Shown: positions 27,027 to 35,280 of the stretch, piece after piece
Layout of the letters: every line of letters begins with the position of its first letter
Numbering within the stretch: position 1 is the first letter of the stretch
Position numbers and translations under genes: made by a program
Notes under the pieces: model-generated
Databases searched by the model: none
Seen by the model: the letters and a program-made list of their open reading frames with translations, nothing else
What the model was told of the DNA's origin: nothing
Source: HGM04593 sp045631905
GTDB lineage: Bacteria > Bacteroidota > Bacteroidia > Bacteroidales > Bacteroidaceae
Assembly (NCBI GenBank): GCA_045631905.1
Contig: JAZQVO010000003.1
Location: 19,634-83,633, forward strand
Direction of reading: 5' to 3'
DNA length: 64,000 bases

Positions 27027-28673
27027 ATGGCAACAATTCCCGAATTCAAGTATGCCCACATGTTCCAACAGGGCGCAGACACCACAGAGTACTACCTCCT
27101 CAGCAAAGAGGGCGTGTCTGTTGGCGAGTTCGAGGGTAAACCTATCCTCAAAGTAACCCCCGAAGCATTGACACTTATGTCGCGCACAGCTTTCCGCGAC
27201 GTTTCATTCATGTTGCGTCGTTCGCACAACGAGCAGGTTGCAAAAATTCTCACCGACCCCGAGGCAAGCGAGAACGACAAGTATGTAGCTCTTACCTTCC
27301 TTCGCAACGCCGAGGTTGCATGCAAAGGTTTGTTGCCTTTGTGTCAGGACACAGGTACCGCAATTATTCACGGCGAGAAAGGTCAGCAGGTGTGGACCGG
27401 CTTCTGCGACGAGGAGGCTCTTGCACGCGGTGTGTACGACACATATACACAAGAGAACTTGCGATACAGCCAAAACGCACCTCTTAACATGTACGACGAG
27501 GTAAACACCCGTTGCAACCTCCCTGCACAGATAGACCTGGAGGCTACCGAGGGCATGGAGTATCGTTTCCTCATGGTTACAAAAGGTGGCGGTTCGGCCA
27601 ACAAAACATATCTTTACCAAGAGACAAAGGCGCTGTTGAACCCTGCGACCTTGGTTCCCTTCCTTGTCGAGAAGATGAAAAGCCTTGGTACAGCGGCTTG
27701 TCCCCCCTATCATATCGCTTTTGTTATCGGTGGTACATCGGCCGAGAAGAACCTTCTCACCGTGAAGCTTGCTTCTACTCACTTTTACGACAATTTGCCC
27801 ACAACAGGCGACGAGACAGGTCGCGCTTTCCGCGATATAGAGCTCGAGAAACAGTTGCTCGACGAGGCACACCGCATAGGTCTTGGTGCACAGTTTGGCG
27901 GTAAGTATCTTGCTCACGATATTCGCGTGGTACGCCTCCCCCGTCACGGTGCAAGTTGCCCCGTTGGTATGGGCGTGAGCTGTTCGGCCGACCGTAATAT
28001 CAAAGCGAAGATAAACAAAGATGGTATATGGATAGAGAAACTCGACGACCAGCCTGCAACACTCATACCTGAGGAGTTGCGTAATGCCGGCGAGGGTGAT
28101 ATTGTTCGTGTAGACCTCAACCGCCCCATGAAAGAGGTGTGTGCACAGCTCTCTCAATACCCCATAGCAACACGTCTGTCGCTTAACGGAACAATTATCG
28201 TTGGTCGCGATATTGCACATGCCAAGCTCAAAGAGCGCATCGACCGTGGCGAAGGTCTGCCCCAATATATAAAGGATCACCCCATCTACTATGCAGGTCC
28301 TGCAAAGACACCTGCCGGCATGCCTTGCGGTTCTATGGGCCCCACAACAGCAGGTCGCATGGACTCGTATGTCGATCTCTTCCAAGAGAACGGTGGTTCA
28401 ATGATTATGCTGGCAAAGGGTAACCGTTCACAACAGGTGACCGATGCCTGCAAGAAACATGGTGGTTTCTATCTTGGCTCGATAGGTGGTCCTGCCGCTA
28501 TCCTTGCGCAGAACAATATAAAGAGCATCGAGTGCGTGGAGTATCCCGAACTTGGTATGGAGGCTATCTGGAAGATCGAGGTAGAGGACTTCCCCGCATT
28601 TATTCTTGTCGATGACAAAGGTAACGACTTCTTTAAGCAGATTAAGCCTCGTTGCCCCGGTTCGTGCAAGTAA
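27027..28673 (+). CDS. Class I (iron-sulfur) fumarate hydratase
   Basis: Interconverts fumarate and malate; in Bacteroidales it works in the reductive branch from oxaloacetate to fumarate and succinate. The 548 residues carry the cluster cysteines in LPLCQDTGTA, in GVSCSADRN and in the C-terminal domain, together with KGGGSANKTYLYQ, FVIGGTSAEKNL, PTTAGRMDSY and GGFYLGSIGGPAA, which identify the class I two-domain enzyme in one chain. The oxygen-sensitive [4Fe-4S] type fits an anaerobe; rubrerythrin is encoded just downstream. Confidence 0.94.
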   Translation: MATIPEFKYAHMFQQGADTTEYYLLSKEGVSVGEFEGKPILKVTPEALTLMSRTAFRDVSFMLRRSHNEQVAKILTDPEASENDKYVALTFLRNAEVACKGLLPLCQDTGTAIIHGEKGQQVWTGFCDEEALARGVYDTYTQENLRYSQNAPLNMYDEVNTRCNLPAQIDLEATEGMEYRFLMVTKGGGSANKTYLYQETKALLNPATLVPFLVEKMKSLGTAACPPYHIAFVIGGTSAEKNLLTVKLASTHFYDNLPTTGDETGRAFRDIELEKQLLDEAHRIGLGAQFGGKYLAHDIRVVRLPRHGASCPVGMGVSCSADRNIKAKINKDGIWIEKLDDQPATLIPEELRNAGEGDIVRVDLNRPMKEVCAQLSQYPIATRLSLNGTIIVGRDIAHAKLKERIDRGEGLPQYIKDHPIYYAGPAKTPAGMPCGSMGPTTAGRMDSYVDLFQENGGSMIMLAKGNRSQQVTDACKKHGGFYLGSIGGPAAILAQNNIKSIECVEYPELGMEAIWKIEVEDFPAFILVDDKGNDFFKQIKPRCPGSCK

Positions 28674-28685
28674 TATATTAGAGGT

Positions 28686-28751
28686 AAAACAGTTGATACG
28701 CAGACGTGCTTCGTGGAGCACGTCTGTGAACTTTAATGGCTCTGTTTTGTT
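28686..28751 (+). terminator. Nested stem-loop downstream of fumarase
   Basis: Inner perfect stem CAGACGTGCT (28701-28710) with AGCACGTCTG (28717-28726), loop TCGTGG; outer pairing AAAACAG (28686-28692) with CTGTTTT (28742-28748). The T tract follows only the outer arm. Probably the fumarase terminator; a structured small RNA is not excluded. Confidence 0.55.
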
Positions 28752-28845
28752 TTAATAATTATTAAGAACTATATTTTATAAGGGTATTGCATATTTGTTA
28801 AATAATTACGATAATTGCAGAAATTAACCAAATAAATTGAGAATT

Positions 28846-29385
28846 ATGGATAAGTCATTGAAAGGAACAAAGACCGAAGCTAACTTGTGGGCAGCATTCG
28901 CAGGTGAGAGCCAGGCACGTAATAAATATACATATTACGCAAGTAAAGCAAAGAAAGATGGTTTTGAGCAGATAGCAGCTATTTTCCAGGAGACAGCCGA
29001 CCAGGAGAAAGAGCATGCCAAGTTGTGGTTTAAGCTTGTACATGGTATCGGTGGCACAGCCGAGAACCTTGTAGACGCAGCCGCAGGCGAGAACTATGAG
29101 TGGACCGATATGTATCCCACTATGGCAAAGGAGGCTCGAGAGGAGGGCTTTATGGAGATTGCCGCAATGTTCGAGGCTGTTGCCAAGGTTGAGGCTACAC
29201 ACGAGGAGCGTTACAAAAAATTGTTGCAGAACGTACAAGGTGGCATGGTATTCAGCCGCGACAACGATTGTGTATGGCAGTGCCGTAACTGTGGTCACCT
29301 GCACTTTGGAAAGATGGCTCCCGAGGTGTGTCCCGTATGTGTTCACCCCAAAGCATACTTCCAAATTAAACCTGAGAACTATTAA
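28846..29385 (+). CDS. rbr: Rubrerythrin
   Basis: Non-haem di-iron peroxidase that reduces hydrogen peroxide in anaerobes. The 179 residues show the ferritin-like four-helix domain with the iron ligands in AFAGESQARNKY, QEKEHAKLW and KVEATHEERY. The C-terminal rubredoxin-like domain has WQCRNCGHLH and CPVC. The ATG at 28846 is used, not the TTG nine bases earlier. It is monocistronic and ends at a strong terminator. Confidence 0.95.
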   Translation: MDKSLKGTKTEANLWAAFAGESQARNKYTYYASKAKKDGFEQIAAIFQETADQEKEHAKLWFKLVHGIGGTAENLVDAAAGENYEWTDMYPTMAKEAREEGFMEIAAMFEAVAKVEATHEERYKKLLQNVQGGMVFSRDNDCVWQCRNCGHLHFGKMAPEVCPVCVHPKAYFQIKPENY

Positions 29386-29400
29386 ACTTAAATATATCAA

Positions 29401-29434
29401 CAAAAAAGCTCCGATGTGCATCGGAGCTTTTTTG
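29401..29434. terminator. Strong bidirectional terminator after rubrerythrin
   Basis: Perfect stem: AAAAAAGCTCCGAT, loop GTGC, ATCGGAGCTTTTTT. The A and T runs make it work on either strand, so it would also end transcription of the microprotein gene from the right. Confidence 0.93.
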
Positions 29435-29444
29435 TTGTATGCGG

Positions 29445-29537
29445 TTAAGCAATGAAATTTATGAAGAAAAGGTATACCAAGATACCTATAACTGTTAGAA
29501 CAACAGATTTTAATATTATGTGAATGAGAAGTTTCAT
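29445..29537 (-). CDS. Predicted 30-residue single-pass membrane microprotein
   Basis: The reverse strand from the ATG at 29537 encodes 30 residues starting MKLLIHIILKSVVLTVIGIL and ending FFINFIA. A Lys-containing N-terminus and an uninterrupted hydrophobic core are what a one-helix inner-membrane peptide needs. The ATG is preceded by an A-rich tract (AAAAAAAACGGCAAAC), typical of Bacteroidetes translation starts. It fills the gap between the ferredoxin terminator and the rubrerythrin terminator. No own promoter is clear, so it may depend on read-through from the ferredoxin gene. Nothing is known about its role; it could be a chance ORF, but its composition argues against that. Confidence 0.5.
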   Translation of the reverse strand: MKLLIHIILKSVVLTVIGILVYLFFINFIA

Positions 29538-29605
29538 GTTTGCCGTTTTTTTTGAATAAACACCGTTTTGCTTCACTTTTTTGTATGTTACACATAAAAC
29601 AACCA

Positions 29606-29639
29606 AAAGAGGCCGACCAAAGATTTAGTCGACCTCTTT
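29606..29639 (-). terminator. Terminator of the ferredoxin gene
   Basis: AAAGAGGCCGAC (29606-29617) pairs with GTCGACCTCTTT (29628-29639) with one mismatch. On the reverse strand it is followed by TTTTGGTTGTTTT. Confidence 0.75.
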
Positions 29640-29663
29640 CTGTTTTTGCATGGGTTGCTTTAA

Positions 29664-29831
29664 TTAACCCTCGTGAATAGCCTCAGAGGGGCATACACTT
29701 GCGCAAGAACCGCAGTCGATGCACAACTCGGGGTTGATTGAGTATTTCTCGCCCTCTGAAATTGCACCCTGAGGACACTCGTCGATACATGTACCGCAAG
29801 CAACGCAGTCATCTGAAATAACGTAAGCCAT
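29664..29831 (-). CDS. 2x[4Fe-4S] ferredoxin
   Basis: A 55-residue bacterial-type ferredoxin, the low-potential electron carrier of anaerobic metabolism. The reverse strand reads MAYVISDDCVACGTCIDECP and continues to ELCIDCGSCASVCP. Two CxxCxxCxxxCP motifs are intact: cysteines 9, 12, 15, 19 and 37, 40, 43, 47. It has its own promoter and terminator. Confidence 0.97.
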   Translation of the reverse strand: MAYVISDDCVACGTCIDECPQGAISEGEKYSINPELCIDCGSCASVCPSEAIHEG

Positions 29832-29864
29832 AGTTATAAAATTTAAAATTGTATTATCCGTGAG

Positions 29865-29897
29865 CGAAGATACTGCTTTTTGTCTTATGGTATCAAA
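29865..29897 (-). promoter_or_regulatory. Promoter of the ferredoxin gene
   Basis: On the reverse strand: TTTG (29894-29897), 21 bp, TATCTTCG (29865-29872), 34 bp before the ferredoxin ATG. Confidence 0.65.
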
Positions 29898-29927
29898 TAA
29901 AACGCGTTTTTTAACATATTTTTACAA

Positions 29928-29959
29928 TTTGCACATATTAACCCTTTTTTTTATCTTCG
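29928..29959 (+). promoter_or_regulatory. Promoter of porT
   Basis: TTTG at 29928-29931, 20 bp, TATCTTCG at 29952-29959, 40 bp before the porT ATG. Confidence 0.7.
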
Positions 29960-29999
29960 CACTACAATAACGCGCGTTAATAGACGTTGTTTAAAAGAG

Positions 30000-30701
30000 A
30001 TGAGAAAAATTATATATATATTGTTGTTTATGGTGTTGCCTGTTGCTCTTTTTGCACAGGAACGCAAGGTGCAGAACAAACCATACATCGACTATCGTCG
30101 CCTGCATTATGGTTTCTTTGTGGGTGCCCACATGCAGGACATGGAATTTATGAATAACGGCTTTGTGACACCTGCCGGCGAAGAGTGGTATGCCGATATT
30201 GCGACCTATAACCCTGGCTTTACGGTTGGTGTGCTTGCCGACCTTCGCTTGGGCGAGCACTTTTCGTTGCGTGCTTTGCCCACCCTGCACTTTGGTCAGA
30301 ATACCATAAGGTTTCGTGAGCAGAACACAAATGCAAAAGAGAAACAGCAGGTGAAGACAACCTATCTTGCGTTGCCCCTGCATTTAAAGATGTCGGCCGA
30401 GCGTTTCAATAATTACCGTCCGTATATTACGACGGGTATTGCCCCGATGATGAATCTTACGGTTAAAAAGCAACGTCCTATACTGTTTAAAAAGTTCGAT
30501 TGCATGTTCGAGGTCGGTTTCGGTTGCGACTTTTACCTCCCCTTCTTTAAACTTATCCCGGAGCTTAAATTTGCATTCAGCCTTGTCGATGTGCTCGACA
30601 AAGACCGCAAGGACCTGCTAGACGAGAATTATTTGAAGTTCACCCAGTCGGTCGATAAAGTTGTGACCAAAATGGTGGTGCTCACCTTTTACTTCGAGTA
30701 G
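30000..30701 (+). CDS. porT: T9SS protein PorT
   Basis: An eight-stranded outer-membrane barrel required for type IX secretion. The 233 residues have a signal peptide (MRKIIYILLFMVLPVALFA-Q), then the family motif HYGFFVGAHMQDMEF, NPGFTVGVLADLRLGEHFSLR and 'TTYLALPLHLKMSAERFNNYRP'. The C-terminal strand KMVVLTFYFE ends near an aromatic. It stands alone with its own promoter, upstream of the trp leader. Confidence 0.9.
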   Translation: MRKIIYILLFMVLPVALFAQERKVQNKPYIDYRRLHYGFFVGAHMQDMEFMNNGFVTPAGEEWYADIATYNPGFTVGVLADLRLGEHFSLRALPTLHFGQNTIRFREQNTNAKEKQQVKTTYLALPLHLKMSAERFNNYRPYITTGIAPMMNLTVKKQRPILFKKFDCMFEVGFGCDFYLPFFKLIPELKFAFSLVDVLDKDRKDLLDENYLKFTQSVDKVVTKMVVLTFYFE

Positions 30702-30763
30702 TAAAAAGTTGTTTGGGCTTAGCAGATAAATTTAAACAGCTTCTAATATTTTGCATGTAAATT

Positions 30764-30794
30764 TTTGTGAAGAACAAAATTATATATATCTTCG
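30764..30794 (+). promoter_or_regulatory. Promoter of the trp leader-trpB transcript
   Basis: TTTG at 30764-30767, exactly 19 bp, TATCTTCG at 30787-30794. Transcription should start near 30801, about 26 nt before the leader ATG. Confidence 0.72.
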
Positions 30795-30826
30795 CAAAGT
30801 GATAGTTATAACAGACAGAAACGATT

Positions 30827-30883
30827 ATGGCATACGGTATAAACAGATTTTGGTGGTGGCGACTCTCGAATATTAACTCGTGA
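30827..30883 (+). CDS. Trp leader peptide (attenuation control of trpB)
   Basis: An 18-codon ORF encoding MAYGINRFWWWRLSNINS, with three consecutive TGG codons at 30851-30859 and the TGA stop at 30881-30883. It lies between a consensus promoter and a terminator hairpin directly upstream of trpB, the classical arrangement of a tryptophan attenuator. Tryptophan is the rarest amino acid, so three in a row in an 18-residue ORF is very unlikely by chance. The peptide itself probably has no function beyond ribosome positioning. Confidence 0.9.
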   Translation: MAYGINRFWWWRLSNINS

Positions 30884-30959
30884 GTAGCTCTCCCGTGTCT
30901 GTGAACATGCCGTTTATAAGATACAAGGATCGTCCTCACGAGGTCGGTCCTTCTTTTTT
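30877..30959 (+). promoter_or_regulatory. Antiterminator/terminator attenuator of trpB
   Basis: Terminator: AAGGATCGTCCT (30925-30936), loop CACG, AGGTCGGTCCTT (30941-30952), then a T tract to 30959; 12-bp stem with one mismatch and one wobble. Antiterminator: CTCGTGAG (30877-30884), overlapping the leader stop codon, is the exact complement of CTCACGAG (30935-30942) at the terminator apex. A ribosome stalled at the Trp codons would leave CTCGTGAG free to pair and break the terminator; a ribosome reaching the stop codon would cover it and allow termination. Confidence 0.85.
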
Positions 30960-30997
30960 ACATTATTCTTTGATTAAAACGATAAAATATATAATTC

Positions 30998-32353
30998 ATG
31001 AAACAGAAACGCTATTTTTTGCAAGAAAACGAGATACCCACACAGTGGTATAATATTCAGGCCGAGATGGTGAACAAACCACAACCCATGCTCGACCCTG
31101 TGACACACGAGCCTGTTACGGTAGAGGAGCTGTCGAAGTTGCTTTCGTTGGAGTCGGCTCGTCAAGAACTTAACTTCACCGATGCTTGGATAGATATACC
31201 CGAACCTGTGCAGGAGATGTATCGTTACTATCGTTCAACACCTCTTGTGCGTGCCTACGGTCTCGAAAAAGCCCTTGGCACACCTGCTCACATATATTTT
31301 AAAAACGAGAGTGTGAGCCCTATAGGTTCGCACAAGCTAAACTCGGCGCTGCCACAGGCCTACTATTGCAAAATAGAGGGTACAACAAACGTAACAACCG
31401 AAACAGGAGCCGGGCAGTGGGGCGCGGCTCTCTCATATGCAACAAAAGCCTTCGGGTTGGAGTGTGCTGTTTACCAGGTGAAGTTAAGTTACGAGCAAAA
31501 GCCCTATCGTCGCAGTGTGATGCAGGCTTTCGGAGCTCAGGTTACCCCCTCGCCCTCAATGTCCACACGTGCAGGAAAAGATATTATCACCATGCAACCC
31601 AACCATCAAGGTTCGCTTGGAACAGCCATAAGCGAGGCGGTGGAGCTTGCACGCACAACACCAAATTGTAAATATGCTCTGGGCTCGGTTATGAGCCACG
31701 TGAGCCTTCACCAAACAATCATAGGTTTGGAGGCTGAGAAACAGATGGCCATGGCCGGCGAATATCCCGATGTTGTAATCGGCTGTTTCGGTGGTGGTTC
31801 TAACTTTTCGGGTATTGCCTTCCCCTTTATGCGTCACAATATAAAAGATGGCAAAAACACACGCTTCATAGCCGCCGAGCCCGAATCGTGCCCCAAATTG
31901 TCGCGCGGTCGTTTCTGCTATGACTATGGCGACGAGACTGGTTACACACCCTTGATGCCTATGTTCTCGCTCGGACACAATTTTAAACCTGCCAATATTC
32001 ATGCGGGAGGTTTGCGCTACCACGGTGCGGGAGTTATAGTTTCGCAGTTGTTGAAAGATGGTCTCATGGAGGCAGCCGACATAAGCCAGCTCGACTCTTT
32101 CAACGCCGGTCTGCTCTTTGCAAAGGCCGAAGGTATTGTGCCTGCGCCCGAGTCGTGCCACGCGATAGCCGCGGTTGTTGCCGAGGCCGAAAAGTGCAAG
32201 GAGACAGGCGAGGAGAAGGTTATTCTTTTCTGCTTGTCGGGCCATGGGTTGATGGACATGATAGCCTACGACCAATTTATCTCGGGCAGTCTTAACAACT
32301 ACACCATCAGCGACGAGGAGATAGAAAAGAATCTTGAAAATGCCATTAAATAA
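30998..32353 (+). CDS. trpB: Tryptophan synthase beta-like enzyme, TrpB2 type
   Basis: PLP enzyme that joins indole and serine to make tryptophan. The 451 residues, the N-terminal extension, and motifs SVSPIGSHKLNSALPQ (PLP lysine near residue 113), ETGAGQWG and CFGGGSNFSG mark the TrpB2 subgroup rather than the ordinary TrpB1. No trpA or other trp gene is adjacent, so it may salvage indole or act apart from TrpA. The tryptophan-specific leader upstream shows that the cell treats it as a tryptophan-pathway gene. The esterase gene follows 15 bp later. Confidence 0.92.
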   Translation: MKQKRYFLQENEIPTQWYNIQAEMVNKPQPMLDPVTHEPVTVEELSKLLSLESARQELNFTDAWIDIPEPVQEMYRYYRSTPLVRAYGLEKALGTPAHIYFKNESVSPIGSHKLNSALPQAYYCKIEGTTNVTTETGAGQWGAALSYATKAFGLECAVYQVKLSYEQKPYRRSVMQAFGAQVTPSPSMSTRAGKDIITMQPNHQGSLGTAISEAVELARTTPNCKYALGSVMSHVSLHQTIIGLEAEKQMAMAGEYPDVVIGCFGGGSNFSGIAFPFMRHNIKDGKNTRFIAAEPESCPKLSRGRFCYDYGDETGYTPLMPMFSLGHNFKPANIHAGGLRYHGAGVIVSQLLKDGLMEAADISQLDSFNAGLLFAKAEGIVPAPESCHAIAAVVAEAEKCKETGEEKVILFCLSGHGLMDMIAYDQFISGSLNNYTISDEEIEKNLENAIK

Positions 32354-32368
32354 TGTAGCATAAGAGCG

Positions 32369-32986
32369 ATGAAAAGGCGTAAAATGATGTATGTTCATGG
32401 CTTTGCCTCGTCGGGGAGCTCGGGTACAGTCATGAACCTTCGCAGGTATATGACAGGTTGGGAGGTTATTGCTCCCGACCTGCCCGTGGACCCTTTTGAG
32501 GCTCTTGAACTCTTGCGGGGCATCGTGGAAAAGGAGAAACCCGAGATTGTGGTGGGCACCTCCATGGGTGGCATGTACACACAACAGCTGTGGGGAGTAC
32601 CACGCATTGTTGTAAACCCCTCGTTCGAGATGTCGCGCTCGTTGCTCTTCGGCAAGATGGGGCGTAACAAATATATGTCGAAACGCAAAGACGGTGCAAC
32701 AGAGTTTCGTATCGACAAGAATATTGTAGAGCGTTTCAAACTCATGGAAAAGAATCAGTTTGCCGGTGTGAACGAGCAGGAAAAGGAGCTTGTGATAGGG
32801 CTGTTTGGCGACAAAGATCCGGTGGTGCAGTTTCAGCCTCTCATGGTAAGCCTTTATGGTGAGGAGCGTTGTCGTTGGTTCAATGGTGAGCATCGCTTGA
32901 ACGACGAGATTGTGAAAAAAGTGCTTATTCCGTTGTTGCACGAATTATTGCCTGCTGACAACGATTATGGTTGTTACACATATTAG
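32369..32986 (+). CDS. YqiA-like alpha/beta-hydrolase (esterase)
   Basis: A 205-residue small serine hydrolase. YVHGFASSGSSGT provides the oxyanion region, VGTSMGGMY (about residues 63-71) the nucleophile Ser, GLFGDKDPVV the Asp, and NGEHRLND the His, matching the YqiA/UPF0227 layout. The substrate is unknown. It is in the trpB transcript, so its expression should follow tryptophan status; no functional link is obvious. Confidence 0.82.
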   Translation: MKRRKMMYVHGFASSGSSGTVMNLRRYMTGWEVIAPDLPVDPFEALELLRGIVEKEKPEIVVGTSMGGMYTQQLWGVPRIVVNPSFEMSRSLLFGKMGRNKYMSKRKDGATEFRIDKNIVERFKLMEKNQFAGVNEQEKELVIGLFGDKDPVVQFQPLMVSLYGEERCRWFNGEHRLNDEIVKKVLIPLLHELLPADNDYGCYTY

Positions 32987-33062
32987 TGCGTGTGTGTTTG
33001 TGTGTCGGGCTCTTTGTTTAGACTATTTAACTACAAAGTGACAAAAGCAAAGCTTTTTTTAT

Positions 33063-33070
33063 TATCTTTG
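33063..33070 (+). promoter_or_regulatory. Promoter -7 box of the TonB receptor operon
   Basis: TATCTTTG, 25 bp before the ATG at 33095. No TTG at the expected -33 distance. Confidence 0.55.
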
Positions 33071-33094
33071 CACTATAAAACACACACAAATCTT

Positions 33095-35269
33095 ATGTAC
33101 CTTTTGTCGGCATTTATCTCCCTGTTTTTTCTATCGACGGCTACGCCTGTCGATTCTGTTATGCTTACAGGGATAGATGTGGTTTCTTCGATGAAAATCT
33201 CCGACGATAGCAACAAGCAGGCCTTCTCGGCAACAACGGTGGGGCGTGTGGATATTGAAGAGCGTCACATAAATGCCGTGAAAGAGATATCTTCTCTTGC
33301 GCCCAACTTTTTTGTTCCCGATTATGGCTCGCGTATGACCTCGTCGGTGTATGTGAGGGGGTTTGGTTCGCGCATCGACCAGCCGGTGGTGGGCATGAAC
33401 ATCGACCAAATGCCGGTGATGAACAAAAATAATTACGATTTTGAACTTTTCGACATCGACAAAGTGCAAGTAGTGCGCGGGGCACAAAGTCTTCTCTACG
33501 GCCGTAACACCACAGGTGGCACAATAAATATCACTACACTCTCTCCGCTTAATTTCCAAGGCAAAAGGCTCATGTTGGAGTATGGGAACGAGAACACGGT
33601 GCGTCTGAAAGCATCGCATTACGCTTCGCCGTCGAAAAATTTTGGCTGGTCGGCAGGTCTCTTTTATAACCACACCGACGGCTTTTTCGAAAACATGGAG
33701 GTTGGCGGAAAGTGTGATGGCGGGGATAATACCACGGCTCGTATGCGTTTTCAGTGGTTGCCACGCGACATGTGGAGTATCGACAACACCTTTACCATGG
33801 GGTATACCGATGAAGGTGGTTGGGCCTATTGCAACCTCGATGCTTCGACCGGACATCTCTTGCCGGTTGCCTATAACGAGCCCTGCAACTACACCCGTTT
33901 CAATTTGAGTAACTCCCTTGTGGTCAAGCGTTTCTTCGATAATTTCACCCTCTCATCGACCACAACATACCAATATACCGACGACAAGATGCACCTCGAC
34001 AACGACTTTCTTGTTGCCGACTATTTTACCATGGAGCAGGCACAGCGTGAGCATGTTTTCACGCAGGAACTTGTGGCAAAGTCGCACGACGATGCCCCTT
34101 TTACATGGCTTGCAGGTGTGTTCGGCTTTTATAAGCAACTTATGATGGAGGCACCTGTACATTTTCACGAGTATGGTGTCAGCGAGCTCATAGCAGGTCG
34201 TTTGCCATCGTGGTACATAGTAGACGAAAAGGCTTTTGATATTGAGGATAGTTTCGAAATACCCACATATGGCGTTGCCGGTTACACGCAACTTGGTTAC
34301 ACCTTGGGCTCTTTCGATTTTAAAGCCGGCGTAAGGTTCGACTTTGAACGTTCTTCCATGGACTATCACAGCCACTCACTTATTCATTATACAATACCCG
34401 GGCACAAGAACCACGAGCCTCTCTCCACCGTTTTTAAAGGCAGTAAGGAGGTCGATGCCCTTGAGCTGTTACCCGGTGTCTCGGTAAACTATAACCACGA
34501 GTATGGCAATGTGTATATATCTGCCCGCAAAGGTTTCAAGGCGGGAGGTTTCAACACGCAACTCTTTTCCGACATTTTGCAAAACAAAATGATACGCGAC
34601 ATGCAGGGCGTTGCCGACGATAGCGATGCTTCGGCCACAAAGTACGAGCCCGAAGAGTGCTGGAACTATGAGCTGGGCACGCATCTGTCGCTTCTCGATG
34701 GCAATCTCAATATAAGTGCATCGCTCTTCTATATAACCTGCCATAACCAGCAGGTTACCGTGTTGCCTAAAACGGGTACAGGTCGCATGATGTCGAACGC
34801 CGGCAAGTCCAAGAGCTATGGTGCCGAGCTTACCATGCGCTACCGTGTGGGCGATGTTGTGGTCGATGGTGCTTACGGTTACACCCATGCAACATTTGAA
34901 AATTATATCGATGGCGATAACGACTATTCGGGAAACTATCTCCCTTATGCCCCCCAAGAGACCATGTCGCTGAATGTGGCATATCATGTTCCCGTGTCGC
35001 GCTCGTTTGCCAACCGTCTGGTGCTCAACGTGGGCTGGAACGGAGTGGGACGTATATATTGGAACGAGGCAAACAGCTTGTCGCAGTCGTTCTATGGCTT
35101 GCTACAAGCCTCTGCTGTTTGGGAGAAGGGGCACTTTGGCCTCTCCTTGTGGGGCAAAAACCTGCTCGACCGCGAGTATCGTACCTTCTATTTTCGTTCC
35201 ATCGGTAACGACTTTTTCTCCATGGGTAAGCCCTTGACGGCAGGAATCTCCTTTTATGTAAATTTGTAA
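33095..35269 (+). CDS. TonB-dependent outer-membrane receptor
   Basis: A ligand-gated import channel of 724 residues. The ATG at 33095 (MYLLSAFISLFFLSTATPVDS) follows the promoter and gives a proper signal peptide; an upstream in-frame start at 32990 lies before the -7 box. The plug domain runs from about residue 30 to 140 (SVYVRGFGSRIDQPVVGMNID, VQVVRGAQSLLYGRNTTGGTINI). The barrel ends LTAGISFYVNL. There is no carboxypeptidase-like N-terminal extension and no SusD partner, so it resembles the siderophore/cofactor type rather than SusC. The adjacent lipoprotein may bind the ligand. Confidence 0.92.
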   Translation: MYLLSAFISLFFLSTATPVDSVMLTGIDVVSSMKISDDSNKQAFSATTVGRVDIEERHINAVKEISSLAPNFFVPDYGSRMTSSVYVRGFGSRIDQPVVGMNIDQMPVMNKNNYDFELFDIDKVQVVRGAQSLLYGRNTTGGTINITTLSPLNFQGKRLMLEYGNENTVRLKASHYASPSKNFGWSAGLFYNHTDGFFENMEVGGKCDGGDNTTARMRFQWLPRDMWSIDNTFTMGYTDEGGWAYCNLDASTGHLLPVAYNEPCNYTRFNLSNSLVVKRFFDNFTLSSTTTYQYTDDKMHLDNDFLVADYFTMEQAQREHVFTQELVAKSHDDAPFTWLAGVFGFYKQLMMEAPVHFHEYGVSELIAGRLPSWYIVDEKAFDIEDSFEIPTYGVAGYTQLGYTLGSFDFKAGVRFDFERSSMDYHSHSLIHYTIPGHKNHEPLSTVFKGSKEVDALELLPGVSVNYNHEYGNVYISARKGFKAGGFNTQLFSDILQNKMIRDMQGVADDSDASATKYEPEECWNYELGTHLSLLDGNLNISASLFYITCHNQQVTVLPKTGTGRMMSNAGKSKSYGAELTMRYRVGDVVVDGAYGYTHATFENYIDGDNDYSGNYLPYAPQETMSLNVAYHVPVSRSFANRLVLNVGWNGVGRIYWNEANSLSQSFYGLLQASAVWEKGHFGLSLWGKNLLDREYRTFYFRSIGNDFFSMGKPLTAGISFYVNL

Positions 35270-35280
35270 AATAAATAATT

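Noticed and set aside
31556..32941. 461-codon reverse-strand frame over trpB and the esterase
   Set aside because: Antisense shadow of two well-supported genes; no signal peptide or motif.
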